From the NCBI GenBank assembly GCA_045628925.1, contig JAZQQF010000124.1, forward strand, positions 1 to 33,863: a DNA stretch of 33,863 nt, written 5' to 3'. The notes under the pieces are model-generated. The model worked only from the letters and a program-made list of their open reading frames with translations. It searched no databases and was not told the origin of the DNA. The translations under genes were made by a program, and so were the position numbers. This DNA is from UBA1774 sp045628925. GTDB taxonomy: Bacteria > Bacillota > Clostridia > Oscillospirales > Oscillospiraceae. Shown one piece after another: positions 7,813 through 16,145 of the stretch. Numbering within the stretch: position 1 is the first letter of the stretch; each line of letters starts with the position of its first letter.

Positions 7813-8114
7813 TCTTCTGACCGCCCTTCTCTGTCCGGCTCCGGATCTGCCAGCGTGGGGTCCTTCTCCAGCTCGGCCCAATGCGCCGTCAGCCGTTCAT
7901 CGTCCTTCCGATGGGCAAAATAGGCCATCAGAAGCAGCACGGCCACCGCGCCGGAGGCCAGCGCGAAGAACAGACAGGCGGCGCTGAGACCCGCCTCCCG
8001 GCTTCGCAGCTGGAAGAACATAAAAACGAGAAAGACCATCAGGAAGAGAAACAGAACCGTCATCACCAGAACGGGGCCTTTCCCCAGAACCATGATGGAT
8101 TTCTTCTTCCGCAT
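7809..8114 (-). CDS. Small two-helix membrane protein
   Basis: A 101-residue protein of unknown function. A basic start (MRKKK) is followed by two hydrophobic segments at about 14-36 and 45-67. A charged, acidic C-terminal tail of about 34 residues (ERLTAHWAELEKDPTLADPE) follows, probably cytoplasmic by the positive-inside rule. The SD AAAGGAG is well placed. It is first in a two-gene operon and overlaps the GH8 gene by four bases. No family is recognised; it may simply be a small accessory membrane protein. Confidence 0.75.
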   Translation of the reverse strand: MRKKKSIMVLGKGPVLVMTVLFLFLMVFLVFMFFQLRSREAGLSAACLFFALASGAVAVLLLMAYFAHRKDDERLTAHWAELEKDPTLADPEPDREGRSEE

Positions 8115-8162
8115 GGGCGCTCCTTTCCCCGACAGAGGCCGGGACAGACTTTATTTGCCTAT

Positions 8163-8191
8163 AGGGTAGCACATTCGTTCGCGCTGCGCAA
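8163..8191 (-). promoter_or_regulatory. Promoter of the membrane protein-GH8 operon
   Basis: On the minus strand: TTGCGC (8186-8191), a 17-base spacer and TACCCT (8163-8168). Its start would lie near 8156, about 40 bases before the gene. It lies downstream of the Tad operon terminator, so the two operons are separate. Confidence 0.55.
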
Positions 8192-8239
8192 GCGGAGATT
8201 CGGTTTTTGAACGAAATCATCTTCTCCGCCCGGCAGCTG

Positions 8240-8256
8240 CATACATTATATGTATG
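8240..8256. repeat. AT-rich inverted repeat
   Basis: CATACAT-TAT-ATGTATG is a perfect 7-bp inverted repeat in an AT-rich patch of an otherwise GC-rich region. It lies about 50 bases upstream of the promoter at 8163-8191. It could be an operator, but no regulator gene is adjacent. Confidence 0.35.
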
Positions 8257-8294
8257 TATATGCTGTTGTTTTCTCACGGAAGACAGAAACGGCA

Positions 8295-8338
8295 CGGGAC
8301 CCCGGCGGACGGCAAAAACCGATCCGGACGGGGTCCCG
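8295..8338 (-). terminator. Terminator of the Tad pilus operon
   Basis: 10-bp arms CGGGACCCCG (8295-8304) and CGGGGTCCCG (8329-8338) continue inward as CGGA-CGG / CCG-A-TCCG around a CAAAAA loop. It lies 36 bases after the last Tad gene. On the minus strand a TGCCGTTTCTGTC tail follows, a weak U-tract but a very stable stem. Confidence 0.65.
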
Positions 8339-8374
8339 GCCTGGAGAAAATCATGAAATCAAGTGAAGAACAGA

Positions 8375-9571
8375 TCAGTTGATCAGGTGTACCTTCGTGG
8401 TGGGCAAATAACGGTCGGCGTTTTCATAATAGCTGACGGTGATCTTGCCGCCGGTCTTGCGGATGTTCTGCGCGACGATGCTGCCCACGAACTCCGCGTC
8501 GTTGCCGTTCAGATTGATATCGCCCTTCGGCGCGTAGAGAATGCCCACGTATCGGGCGCCGCCGCCGTTGACGGTGATGTTCCCGCTTTTGGACATGACC
8601 GCCACGGGGAAATCCTTCGTGCTGGTGATGGGCGCGCCGTTCAGGTCGATGTTTCCGTCTACCACCAGTACGATGGGGAAGGATGGCGTGTAGATCGTGG
8701 AGGCGTGCCCGTTGAAGGTCAGGTTTCCGGTGATGCGGATGTAGAGGCCGCCGGTCTGGTAGGCGGTGCCGCCCACCTCCAGCTCATAGCGGGAGAGCGC
8801 CTCGTCGATCAGCTCCTGAAAACCGGCCTTGCTGCTTTTCGTCACGTTGCCGCCGAACTGAATGACACCCGTCATGCCGCTCAGCGCCTGTTCAAAGGAA
8901 CGGAAGGAGGGCATATCCAGCGCGATGGAGCCGCTGTTCCAGCCTTCGGCGTCCGGCATTCGATTATCCCTGCTCACGGCGGTGGCGACGGCACCGCTGC
9001 CCAGCTCGGCGTGCTGCATCCGAATGGAGCTGTTGGAGTGGATATTGCCGTTGATGAAGATATCGTTGCCGCCGATGGCGATGCCAAGACCGGATTCCTC
9101 GATGCGCTGCCCGGCGAACATGGCATAGGGGCAGCTGCCGAAAATGCTGGTGGCCTCTGCCGAGGCTTTGGCGGTCACGGTGCGGTCATACTGCCCGGTG
9201 AGCACGGCGGAAAAGCCCATGCTGACCTGATCGGTGAGCGTGACCGTGACGGTGCGGCCGGTGATGGTAAGCGTCATATCCACGGTTTCCGCATCGGGGT
9301 CGAAACCGTTCAGCGCGCAGTAGTCGTTGGCGGTCCCGGTGATAACGGAAAGCGTTTTGCGGCTGCCCAGATCGGCTGCGGCCGCCAGCGCCGCCGCGTC
9401 GGCGGCATTCTGGAGAGACTGCCTTCTGGCGGCCAGCAGCCCGAAATCCAGCGCCATTGCCGCGAAGCCGAACAGCGCCGTCAGGCTGAGGGCGACCACC
9501 ACGGAAACTGCGCCGCGTTCGTTCCGCAGAAGCCGCTTTACGCCCTTCGGACGGTCAGATGCCGTTCTCAT
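8375..9571 (-). CDS. TadG-like pilus protein with beta-helix C-terminus
   Basis: A 398-residue protein. Residues 16-70 form a TadG/TadE-like N-terminus: ERGAVSVVVALSLTALFGFA is a membrane segment, followed by the helix QSLQNAADAAALAAA. This matches the Flp pilus-assembly TadG N-terminal domain, which anchors minor pilin-like subunits. Residues 160-380 repeat a short motif of the type GNIxxNG (NDIFINGN, GNLTFNGH, GNIDLNGA, GNITVNGG, GDINLNGN), as in parallel beta-helices. The extracellular part may thus be a beta-solenoid exposed near the pilus. The ATG at 9571 is preferred: AAGGA lies 8 bases before it, while for the ATG at 9580 it is too close. It overlaps the upstream gene by 17 bases and is the last gene of the Tad operon. 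Confidence 0.8.
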   Translation of the reverse strand: MRTASDRPKGVKRLLRNERGAVSVVVALSLTALFGFAAMALDFGLLAARRQSLQNAADAAALAAAADLGSRKTLSVITGTANDYCALNGFDPDAETVDMTLTITGRTVTVTLTDQVSMGFSAVLTGQYDRTVTAKASAEATSIFGSCPYAMFAGQRIEESGLGIAIGGNDIFINGNIHSNSSIRMQHAELGSGAVATAVSRDNRMPDAEGWNSGSIALDMPSFRSFEQALSGMTGVIQFGGNVTKSSKAGFQELIDEALSRYELEVGGTAYQTGGLYIRITGNLTFNGHASTIYTPSFPIVLVVDGNIDLNGAPITSTKDFPVAVMSKSGNITVNGGGARYVGILYAPKGDINLNGNDAEFVGSIVAQNIRKTGGKITVSYYENADRYLPTTKVHLIN

Positions 9572-10481
9572 AGACCTCATCCTTCCCGCGCAGCTCCGCA
9601 GCCTCCAGACGGCGGCGGAAAATGCCGTTGGAAGCCTGCAGACGGGCGTTTTCCCGGGCAAGAGAAAGTGTTTCCTCCGTCTGGGCCTGCAGACGCTGCC
9701 CCAGCGCCGCGTTTTCGGCCTGCAGCCATTCCAGCTGTTCACCCCGGTCCTGCAGAGCAGCCTGTATCGTTTCGGCGGTGCGGGCTGCGTTTTCTGCCTG
9801 CCGGGTCAGCGTTTCCAGCCGCAGCGCCCGGTTTTCCAGCTCCCGGTCCCGGAGCGCGATCTCCTGCTCCAGCAGGGAAGTCTGCCTGATCAGGGCTTCC
9901 AGCTGCGTCCGCAGGTCGGAGGTCCGATCCTCGGCCAGCTGCGCACGAAGCTCCTGCTCCTGCTCCCGGAGCGTTTCCAGCTCACTTTCCTTCTCGACGA
10001 GCGTCTGATTCAGCTCCTCGGCCTGCGCACGGGCGCTGTCCAGCAGCGCGGCGGTGGCCGAAGCGCTCTGTCGGGCGGCCTGCGCGTTCAGCGTTTCCGA
10101 TTCTTTTTCCGTCTGCAGCTGCTGATAGCGGGCTTCATCGGCACGGATGCGCTCCAACGCTTCGTCCATGTCCTTTTCCAGCGCGGCGTATTTCTCCTGC
10201 AGACTGCCCACTTCCGCATCCTTCTGCCGCCGGTAGTCGGCTTCGGCGGTTTGAAGCTGTACCTGCAGGCGGGCATTCTCACTCTGCAGTGATTCCTTTT
10301 CGGCCTGCAGACGCTGCAGCTCGGTGGCGTAGGTGTCCCGCTGACTCTGCTGCTGCTTTTTGACGAAGGTCAGATATTCCAGCACGCTGCGCTTCGTATA
10401 GCCGCCCAGATTGGGCTTGAGGATGCTGTTCAGGTCACCTTCCTCGGTCTTTTCCCGCAGCAGCTCAAGATAATCGCTCAT
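9555..10481 (-). CDS. Long coiled-coil protein with DivIVA-like N-terminus
   Basis: A 308-residue soluble protein. From about residue 40 to 295 it is almost continuous heptad-rich coiled coil, dominated by Glu, Gln, Leu, Arg and Ala. The first 40 residues contain GGYTKRSVLEYLTFVKK, which resembles the DivIVA/GpsB membrane-curvature motif (GY...V..fL..v). DivIVA proteins bind curved membrane and recruit partners to poles or septa. A role in placing the Tad machine is therefore possible, but this is inference from a short motif. The ATG at 10481 has GGAGG 7 bases upstream and overlaps the DUF192 stop by four bases. It is inside the Tad operon, so co-function is likely. Confidence 0.75.
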   Translation of the reverse strand: MSDYLELLREKTEEGDLNSILKPNLGGYTKRSVLEYLTFVKKQQQSQRDTYATELQRLQAEKESLQSENARLQVQLQTAEADYRRQKDAEVGSLQEKYAALEKDMDEALERIRADEARYQQLQTEKESETLNAQAARQSASATAALLDSARAQAEELNQTLVEKESELETLREQEQELRAQLAEDRTSDLRTQLEALIRQTSLLEQEIALRDRELENRALRLETLTRQAENAARTAETIQAALQDRGEQLEWLQAENAALGQRLQAQTEETLSLARENARLQASNGIFRRRLEAAELRGKDEVYENGI

Positions 10482-10822
10482 ATTCCGACCTCCCCGATCT
10501 GCAGACGCATCCCCGGCCTGAGTCCGGCCGCCGCCCCGGCGGCCAGCTCCAAAACGGAAGACGCTTTCGGATATCGCCCGCCCAGATGCCACGGGCGCAC
10601 GGTCTCCCAACCGATGACGTTCAGTTCTCTGTCCAGATAGACCGCGTCGATGGCAAAGCGCATGAAGCAGCAATGGATGCTGCCGCAGCCTTTCAGGAGC
10701 AGACCTTCGCCGTCGGGAAGGGACTTGCGCAGCATCAGGCCCCGGAAGCGGCTCCAGAACCGATCCGCGACCTGCACGGAAGCAAGCGGTTCGTTTTCCT
10801 GATAGATGGAAACGGTTTTCAT
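10478..10822 (-). CDS. DUF192 family protein
   Basis: A 114-residue single-domain DUF192 protein. Family hallmarks are RFRGLMLRKSLPDGEGLLL, the central GSIHCCFMRFAIDAVYLD and the C-terminal VLELAAGAAAGL-x-x-GM. The function of DUF192 is unknown. There is no signal peptide, although many relatives are secreted. It overlaps both neighbours by four bases (ATGA at 10819-10822 and 10478-10481). Its expression is therefore tightly tied to TadC and the coiled-coil protein, which suggests a role in pilus assembly. Confidence 0.85.
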   Translation of the reverse strand: MKTVSIYQENEPLASVQVADRFWSRFRGLMLRKSLPDGEGLLLKGCGSIHCCFMRFAIDAVYLDRELNVIGWETVRPWHLGGRYPKASSVLELAAGAAAGLRPGMRLQIGEVGI

Positions 10823-11754
10823 TTCAGCTCCTCCACGATCGTGATGAGGCTCGGCCCCATCAGCACGATGATCAGTACCGGGAAGATCAGACCGACCATG
10901 GGCAGCAGCATTTTGGTGGAGACCTTCGCCGCTTTTTCCTGCACCCTGCTCCGGCGGGCGCGCCGGAGCGCCGCAGATTGGGACTGCAGCACGTTTCGGA
11001 TGGGAATACCCAGCTGCCCGGCCTGCACCAGCGCGCTGGTGACGCTGCTCAGATCTTCAATGCCGCAGCGCTCGCCCAGCAGGGTCAGCGCATCCTTCCG
11101 GCTGCGGCCCATGCTCATTTCCCGGTAGGAGACGGCCAGCTCGTCGATGAGCGGCCCGTCCATGGTCTCGATGATGTGGAGCATGGCCCGCTCGAAACCC
11201 AGACCCGCCGCCACGCTGACGCTGAGCAGGTCCAGCATATCCGGCAGCTGCTTTTCCATGGCCGTTTTCCGCCGGGTGGCGGCGGAGGAGCAGACATAGC
11301 GCAGCACCGTATAGGCGGCGAACACGCCGAAAACGAAATACAGGAGGCCGTGGAGCAGGTCGGTCCTGATCAGCAGCGCCAGCAGGATGCCCAGCAGCCC
11401 GCAGCAGACCATAAGAATGAGCTGCAGCGTGGTATACTCAGCGGGCGAGATGGTCCAGCCTGCCTGCTGCAGCAGTTTTTTCTGCTTTTCCGCTCCGGCG
11501 TTATCCCGGCTGCGGACGGGCAGCAGACTCGCAAGCATCGCGCTGAGCTTCTGGATGGCAGGGCGGATGACCCGTTCGGCAAAGGGCTTCGTCAGTTCCT
11601 CGTCACGGATCAGCCATGCGCGGGATGCGTCGCGGCTGAGCCGATCCAGCCGGGACGCGACGGCGTCCTGCTTTGCTGCCTTCCCGCCGAACAGCAGCAG
11701 GATAAGCGAAAACAGAAGCAGCCCGGCGCAGAGGGCGATGAGCGGGATCAGCAT
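10819..11754 (-). CDS. tadC: Tad pilus inner-membrane platform protein TadC
   Basis: A 311-residue type II secretion F-domain protein. A membrane segment at about 3-23, a pair at about 113-155 and a C-terminal segment at about 280-303 flank a cytoplasmic helical domain with LPDMLDLLSVSVAAGLGFERA and the LVQAGQLGIPIRNVLQ segment. TadC and TadB together form the membrane platform on which the TadA ATPase acts to assemble Flp pilin. The SD AAGGAGG is 7 bases before the start. It is separated from tadB by 24 bases and overlaps DUF192 by four. The first ten residues are almost identical to those of TadB, as expected for paralogues. Confidence 0.92.
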   Translation of the reverse strand: MLIPLIALCAGLLLFSLILLLFGGKAAKQDAVASRLDRLSRDASRAWLIRDEELTKPFAERVIRPAIQKLSAMLASLLPVRSRDNAGAEKQKKLLQQAGWTISPAEYTTLQLILMVCCGLLGILLALLIRTDLLHGLLYFVFGVFAAYTVLRYVCSSAATRRKTAMEKQLPDMLDLLSVSVAAGLGFERAMLHIIETMDGPLIDELAVSYREMSMGRSRKDALTLLGERCGIEDLSSVTSALVQAGQLGIPIRNVLQSQSAALRRARRSRVQEKAAKVSTKMLLPMVGLIFPVLIIVLMGPSLITIVEELK

Positions 11755-11778
11755 GGCACGGCCTCCTTTCCGACGGTT

Positions 11779-12720
11779 TCAGTATTTGATATCCACGATG
11801 CGGTTAATGATGAAAAAGCCCGTGGCCTCCAGCACGACGCTGAGGATCAGCAGAACGCGGCCGATGGGATGGTGGAAAAATCCCTCCATATAGCCGGGGT
11901 TCAATACCATCAGGATGAGAATGATGCCTACCGGCAGCAGACCGATGACGATGCCGGAGATGCGTCCCTGCGCGGAAGCGACGCGCACATCGTTGCGCAG
12001 CTTGATGCGGTCGGAGATGGTCTCAGAAATGGTATCCAGAATCTCCGAAAGGTTTGCGCCCACCTGCATGGAGGTGATCACGGCGGAGACGAGCAGCTCC
12101 AGATCCTTGTTGTCTGCCCGCATGACCAGATTGTTCAGCGCCTGCTCCATGGAGGTCCCGTAGTTCATCTCCCGCACCACGCGGGCAAACTCCGTGGAGA
12201 TGGGCGGCGGCATCTCTTTTGAGATGCTGCTCAGAGCCTGCTGGAAGGAATAGCCGGAGCGCATACAGTTGGACATGATGGTGAGGCTTTCGCCCAGCTG
12301 TTTGTTGAAAAGCTGCTGCCGCTGGCTGCGGGAGCGGGAGACCATGATGGGCGGGATGGCGAAGCCGATGATGCACAGGCCGGCAATCGCGATGACCTTC
12401 ATCCGCAGCAGCGCGCCGATGAGGCCGGGGCCGATGGACAGCGCGGCCCACAGCAGCACGAACTCCTGCGCGCTGAACTTCAGCCCGGAGCCGGCGAGCG
12501 TATCCTCAAACCGGCGGCTGATGAGCTGCGTCTGCTTCTTCTTCCGGCGCGTTTTCTTTTTTTCGTTCAGCACCGCGTCGTGAACGTATTCCAGCTCCAC
12601 GTTTTCCGCCAGCCGGTCCAGCCGGGAACGCACCCGTTCCCGGGGAGAATTGCCGAACAGGAGCAGCAGTGCGGCATAGAGTATCACGCCGATGCAGAGG
12701 GCGATCAGGGGGATGAGCAT
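11779..12720 (-). CDS. tadB: Tad pilus inner-membrane platform protein TadB
   Basis: A 313-residue T2SSF-domain protein and paralogue of TadC. A membrane segment lies at about 3-23. A basic loop KKKTRRKKKQ (about 54-63) probably faces the cytoplasm. A membrane pair at about 88-126 comes before the F domain with SNCMRSGYSFQQALSSIS and SMQVGANLSEILDTISETI. C-terminal membrane segments lie at about 252-300. TadB partners TadC in the pilus platform. The gene lies 29 bases after tadA. A 7-bp hairpin (12741-12757) includes the tadA stop codon and may affect 3' stability or coupling. Confidence 0.92.
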   Translation of the reverse strand: MLIPLIALCIGVILYAALLLLFGNSPRERVRSRLDRLAENVELEYVHDAVLNEKKKTRRKKKQTQLISRRFEDTLAGSGLKFSAQEFVLLWAALSIGPGLIGALLRMKVIAIAGLCIIGFAIPPIMVSRSRSQRQQLFNKQLGESLTIMSNCMRSGYSFQQALSSISKEMPPPISTEFARVVREMNYGTSMEQALNNLVMRADNKDLELLVSAVITSMQVGANLSEILDTISETISDRIKLRNDVRVASAQGRISGIVIGLLPVGIILILMVLNPGYMEGFFHHPIGRVLLILSVVLEATGFFIINRIVDIKY

Positions 12721-12749
12721 AACTTACCTCGCTTCAAAGCAGCCCTGAA

Positions 12750-14117
12750 TCAGGGCTGGAACCATTCGTCCCGCACGGGGACGCCGTTGTCCGCCATTTT
12801 TTCCGCGAAGTTCGGGCGGATGCCGGTGGGGAGAAACGCGCCCCGGCTGCCGTCCGGACCGAAGCCGGAGGGCCGGTAGACGAAAATATCCTGCAGGGTG
12901 ACGGTGTCGCCCTCCATGCCCACCACTTCGGAGATGCTGACGATCTTGCGGCTGCCGTCCCGCAGGCGGGACTGCTGTACCACCACGTCCAGCGCCGAGG
13001 CGATCTGCTCCCGGATGGCCTTCACCGGCATTTCCAGCCCGGACATCAGCACCATGGTCTCCAATCTCGACATCAGATCCCGGGGTGAGTTGGCGTGAGC
13101 GGTGGTCAGGCTGCCGTCATGGCCGGTGTTCATGGCCTGCAGCATATCCAGCGTTTCGCCGGAACGCACCTCGCCCACCACGATGCGGTCGGGCCGCATT
13201 CGCAGGGCGTTGCGCACCAGATCGCGGATGGTCACCGCGCCGGTGCCCTCCACGTTGGCGGGCTTGCTCTCCAGCGTGATGACGTGCTCCTGCCGGAGCT
13301 GCAGCTCGGCGGCGTCCTCGATGGTGACGATGCGTTCGTTTTCCGGGATATAGGCGGATAGTACGCTGAGCAGCGTGGTCTTGCCGCTGCCGGTGCCGCC
13401 GGAGACCACGATGTTCAGACGCGCCTTCACGCAGGCCTCCAAAGACGCCACCATCTGCGGGGAAAGGGAGCCGAAGCGGATGAGGTCGGCCACGGTGAGC
13501 GGGTTTTTGGAGAATTTGCGGATGGTGATGGTGGGGCCGGTGAGGCTGCACGGGGGGATAATGGCGTTCACGCGGCTCCCGTCGGCCAGACGGGCGTCCA
13601 CCATGGGGCTGGATTCGTCGATGCGGCGGCCGATGGAGGTGACGATGCGGTTGATGATGTTCATCACGTGTTCGTCATCCCGGAATTTCACGGCGGTCTT
13701 TTCGATCCTGCCATGCATTTCCACGTAGACCCGGCTCGGCCCGTTGACCATGATCTCGCTGATATCCGGATCCTCCAGCAAGGGATCCAGCGGGCCGAGG
13801 CCCACGATATCGCTGTAAAGCTCCGCGACGATGCGGCTCCGTTCGCTGCGGGGGATATCCGTGCCGCGCAGGTTGACGACCGATTCGATGGTCGAGCGGA
13901 TGAGATCGCCGGATCCCGCCGTTTCCTCCCCCAGCTGGGCGGGATCCCGGTTGATGAGGTCGATGACCTCCCGGTGTATCCCGCTTTTCAGCTCCGCATA
14001 ATCGTCGGCCGGGGCGGCGGGCGCGGGCGCGTGTCGGGCGTTCCGGCCTGCGACGGGCTCGGACGCGGCGGACGGATTCATGTTTTTCTGCCGTTCCAGC
14101 CGTTCCATCAGGCTCAC
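12750..14117 (-). CDS. tadA: Tad pilus assembly ATPase TadA/CpaF
   Basis: A 455-residue secretion ATPase of the GspE/VirB11 superfamily that powers Flp pilus assembly at the inner face of the membrane. The Walker A motif is GGTGSGKTT (240-248), the Walker B region is RPDRIVVGEVRSGE (308-321), and the histidine box is TGHDGSLTTAHAN (331-343). The N-terminal domain includes DPDISEIMVNGPSRVYVEMH, typical of CpaF. The start codon is GTG at 14117, chosen because AGGAGG lies 9 bases upstream. The ATG three codons in is too distant from it. It follows tadZ by 23 bases. Confidence 0.95.
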   Translation of the reverse strand: MSLMERLERQKNMNPSAASEPVAGRNARHAPAPAAPADDYAELKSGIHREVIDLINRDPAQLGEETAGSGDLIRSTIESVVNLRGTDIPRSERSRIVAELYSDIVGLGPLDPLLEDPDISEIMVNGPSRVYVEMHGRIEKTAVKFRDDEHVMNIINRIVTSIGRRIDESSPMVDARLADGSRVNAIIPPCSLTGPTITIRKFSKNPLTVADLIRFGSLSPQMVASLEACVKARLNIVVSGGTGSGKTTLLSVLSAYIPENERIVTIEDAAELQLRQEHVITLESKPANVEGTGAVTIRDLVRNALRMRPDRIVVGEVRSGETLDMLQAMNTGHDGSLTTAHANSPRDLMSRLETMVLMSGLEMPVKAIREQIASALDVVVQQSRLRDGSRKIVSISEVVGMEGDTVTLQDIFVYRPSGFGPDGSRGAFLPTGIRPNFAEKMADNGVPVRDEWFQP

Positions 14118-14140
14118 GGCCGTTCACCTCCTGACAGGGT

Positions 14141-15382
14141 TCAGCGCTTCCCGAACGGGGAGCGGCGCTCCGATTTTTCCTTCGTGCGGTATTTGCGGAT
14201 GAGCGCCCGCCGCTCTCTGGGAGAAAGCTGCTGGATGTCAAACTGGTCCTTGCCGCTGTCGATCTTTTCGGCAATATCGCAGACGGCGAGACTCAGCCTG
14301 GATTTCGGCGCGCTCTGCACGAAGGGCTGACCCCGATTCAGCGCGGCGACCGCCACCAGATAATCGCTGGGGATGCGGGCGAGGATGGGCGCATCCACGA
14401 TGCGCTGCACGTCCGCCACGGTGATGCTGCTCACCTCCACAGCCCGGTTGATGACCACGCGGACCTTCTTTTTCTGCCCCAGCGATTCCAGAATGCCCAA
14501 CGCCACCTTGGAGTTCTTCAGAATGGAGATGTCCAGACCGGTGAGAAAAAGAATGGACGTGGAGGCTTCCAGCGCCGCCAGTGTGGCGTCGGCAAAATTG
14601 GAGGGCGTGTCGATGATGACGTAATCATAGCAGCTTCGCAGCAGCCCCAGCAGACTCTGGATCCGGTCGGCGGAGATCATATCCGCGTATTCCGGGCTTT
14701 TGGGAGCGCAGAGGATCTGCACACCGGAGGGATGGGCGACCATGTAGGAACGGATGGCGTCGATATCCGGGGCGCCGGTATCCTGCGCGAGGTCGGAGAT
14801 CGTTTCCTTCGGGTCCGCATCCATGAAGATATGCACGTCGCCGAACTGCAGGTCCAGATCCACCAGCGCCACCTTCCGGCCCATTTCCGCCAGCTTGATG
14901 GCCAGATTCACTGCGATGCTGGTCTTGCCGAGGCCGCCCTTGGCCCCGTAGACCGCGATGACCCGGCTGGCCCAGACCACGCGCTGATTCACGTTCAGCG
15001 CCGCGATGCGGCCGGATTCCGCGTGATAGACCCGGCGGATGTGATCGCACAGTTCCTTGCCATCACTGGGGAAGGGCAGAACATTGTGGCAGCCTGCGGC
15101 GGCAGCCGCCTGCATGACCTCCAGCGTAAGTTCCTGCACCAGCAGGATGACGAAGGTACGGGGCCTGCAGAGGATGATGCGTTCCGCAAGATTCATCGCA
15201 TCCGAATCCGTGCCGCCGGAATGGAGGAGCAGCACATCGGGCGAATGGTTCTCCACCGCTTCCAGCGCGGCGTCGCCGCCGGGTGCCTCCGCGAGGATGC
15301 TCAGCTCCTCATCGAAATCCAGAAGCTGGCGGAGCGAGGACAGCACCGTTTCCTGCCTGCTGACCAGCATCAGACGAATCAT
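14141..15382 (-). CDS. tadZ: TadZ/CpaE-like localisation ATPase
   Basis: A 413-residue protein with two parts. Residues 1-120 form a receiver-like domain in which the phospho-acceptor aspartate is replaced by His54 (DVLLLH), a degenerate receiver as seen in other TadZ proteins. Residues 140-385 form a ParA/MinD-type ATPase with the deviant Walker A KGGLGKTS (148-155) and DLDLQFGDV. TadZ marks the site of Tad pilus assembly, usually a pole, and recruits TadA. The C-terminal tail is basic (KYRTKEKSERRSPFGKR). The ATG at 15382 has GGAGG 7 bases upstream; the longer in-frame extension lacks such a site. The function is well supported by context. Confidence 0.92.
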   Translation of the reverse strand: MIRLMLVSRQETVLSSLRQLLDFDEELSILAEAPGGDAALEAVENHSPDVLLLHSGGTDSDAMNLAERIILCRPRTFVILLVQELTLEVMQAAAAAGCHNVLPFPSDGKELCDHIRRVYHAESGRIAALNVNQRVVWASRVIAVYGAKGGLGKTSIAVNLAIKLAEMGRKVALVDLDLQFGDVHIFMDADPKETISDLAQDTGAPDIDAIRSYMVAHPSGVQILCAPKSPEYADMISADRIQSLLGLLRSCYDYVIIDTPSNFADATLAALEASTSILFLTGLDISILKNSKVALGILESLGQKKKVRVVINRAVEVSSITVADVQRIVDAPILARIPSDYLVAVAALNRGQPFVQSAPKSRLSLAVCDIAEKIDSGKDQFDIQQLSPRERRALIRKYRTKEKSERRSPFGKR

Positions 15383-15401
15383 GGTTTTTCCTCCCTCCGC
15401 A

Positions 15402-16112
15402 TTATTCCGTGATCGAATCCAGTTCGATGGTGAGATTGCCCGCCTCACTGTCATCCAGCGAGCTGCGGAGCAGGATGCGCAGCGAACCGTTCGTTTCCGC
15501 GAGACTGATCTCCACCGCCTGCTCCGGCGTGACCTGCAGGGTCAGCGAAGCGTATTCCGTGCTGCCGTCGCGGCTGAGGACGCTGTCCACCGCCAGCACC
15601 TCCAGCTTCTCCAGCAGGAGCTGCGCGGCGGGCGTTTTTTCCGTCTGACCGTCCGGCCCGGGCTGCTCCTTCGTGTAGTTCATCACCAGATCCACCCGGT
15701 TGCCGGGCCGTATCATACCGGCAAGGCCGGTGATCTGGTTCACCGGCAGCGTGATGGCGCGCATTCCGTCCGCCACCACGTAGGCCAGCGTGGTGTTTTT
15801 CGCTTCCGCTTCGCCGACACGCACCAGCCGGTTCGAGGTCAGCTGCTCCCCGGCGTAAACATCGGAGGAGAGGACCATGCCCACGACGCTTTCCGTTTCC
15901 TGCAGGCAGCCCTCCAGCAGCGCTTCCGTCGCTACGGGGCGGAGCTGTACCATCTCCGGCGTGATAAGCGTATTTTCCGGGATATCCACGGCGGCGACGA
16001 CCACGCCGGTGCGGGGCGTTTCCACCGGTTTTGCCAGTTCTTTCAGATATTGATAGACCGCCAGCGCGGCGATGAGCGCCGCGAACAGAGCGATCAGTTT
16101 CAGCTTTTTCAT
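15402..16112 (-). CDS. cpaB: Flp pilus assembly protein CpaB/RcpC
   Basis: A 236-residue protein with an N-terminal membrane segment (about 5-22) and an extracytoplasmic SAF-type domain (about 37-100, VVVAAVDIPENTLITPEMV). A CpaB/RcpC domain follows, with IRPGNRVDLVMNY near 145-157. In diderms RcpC sits in the periplasm. Here, without a secretin, it probably lies at the outer face of the membrane or in the wall zone, guiding the pilus. The SD GGAGGG precedes the start by 7 bases. It is 33 bases downstream of tadE and 19 bases upstream of tadZ. Confidence 0.88.
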   Translation of the reverse strand: MKKLKLIALFAALIAALAVYQYLKELAKPVETPRTGVVVAAVDIPENTLITPEMVQLRPVATEALLEGCLQETESVVGMVLSSDVYAGEQLTSNRLVRVGEAEAKNTTLAYVVADGMRAITLPVNQITGLAGMIRPGNRVDLVMNYTKEQPGPDGQTEKTPAAQLLLEKLEVLAVDSVLSRDGSTEYASLTLQVTPEQAVEISLAETNGSLRILLRSSLDDSEAGNLTIELDSITE

Positions 16113-16145
16113 CTGCTGTCCCTCCGGGACGGGTTTCCGCCGAAG

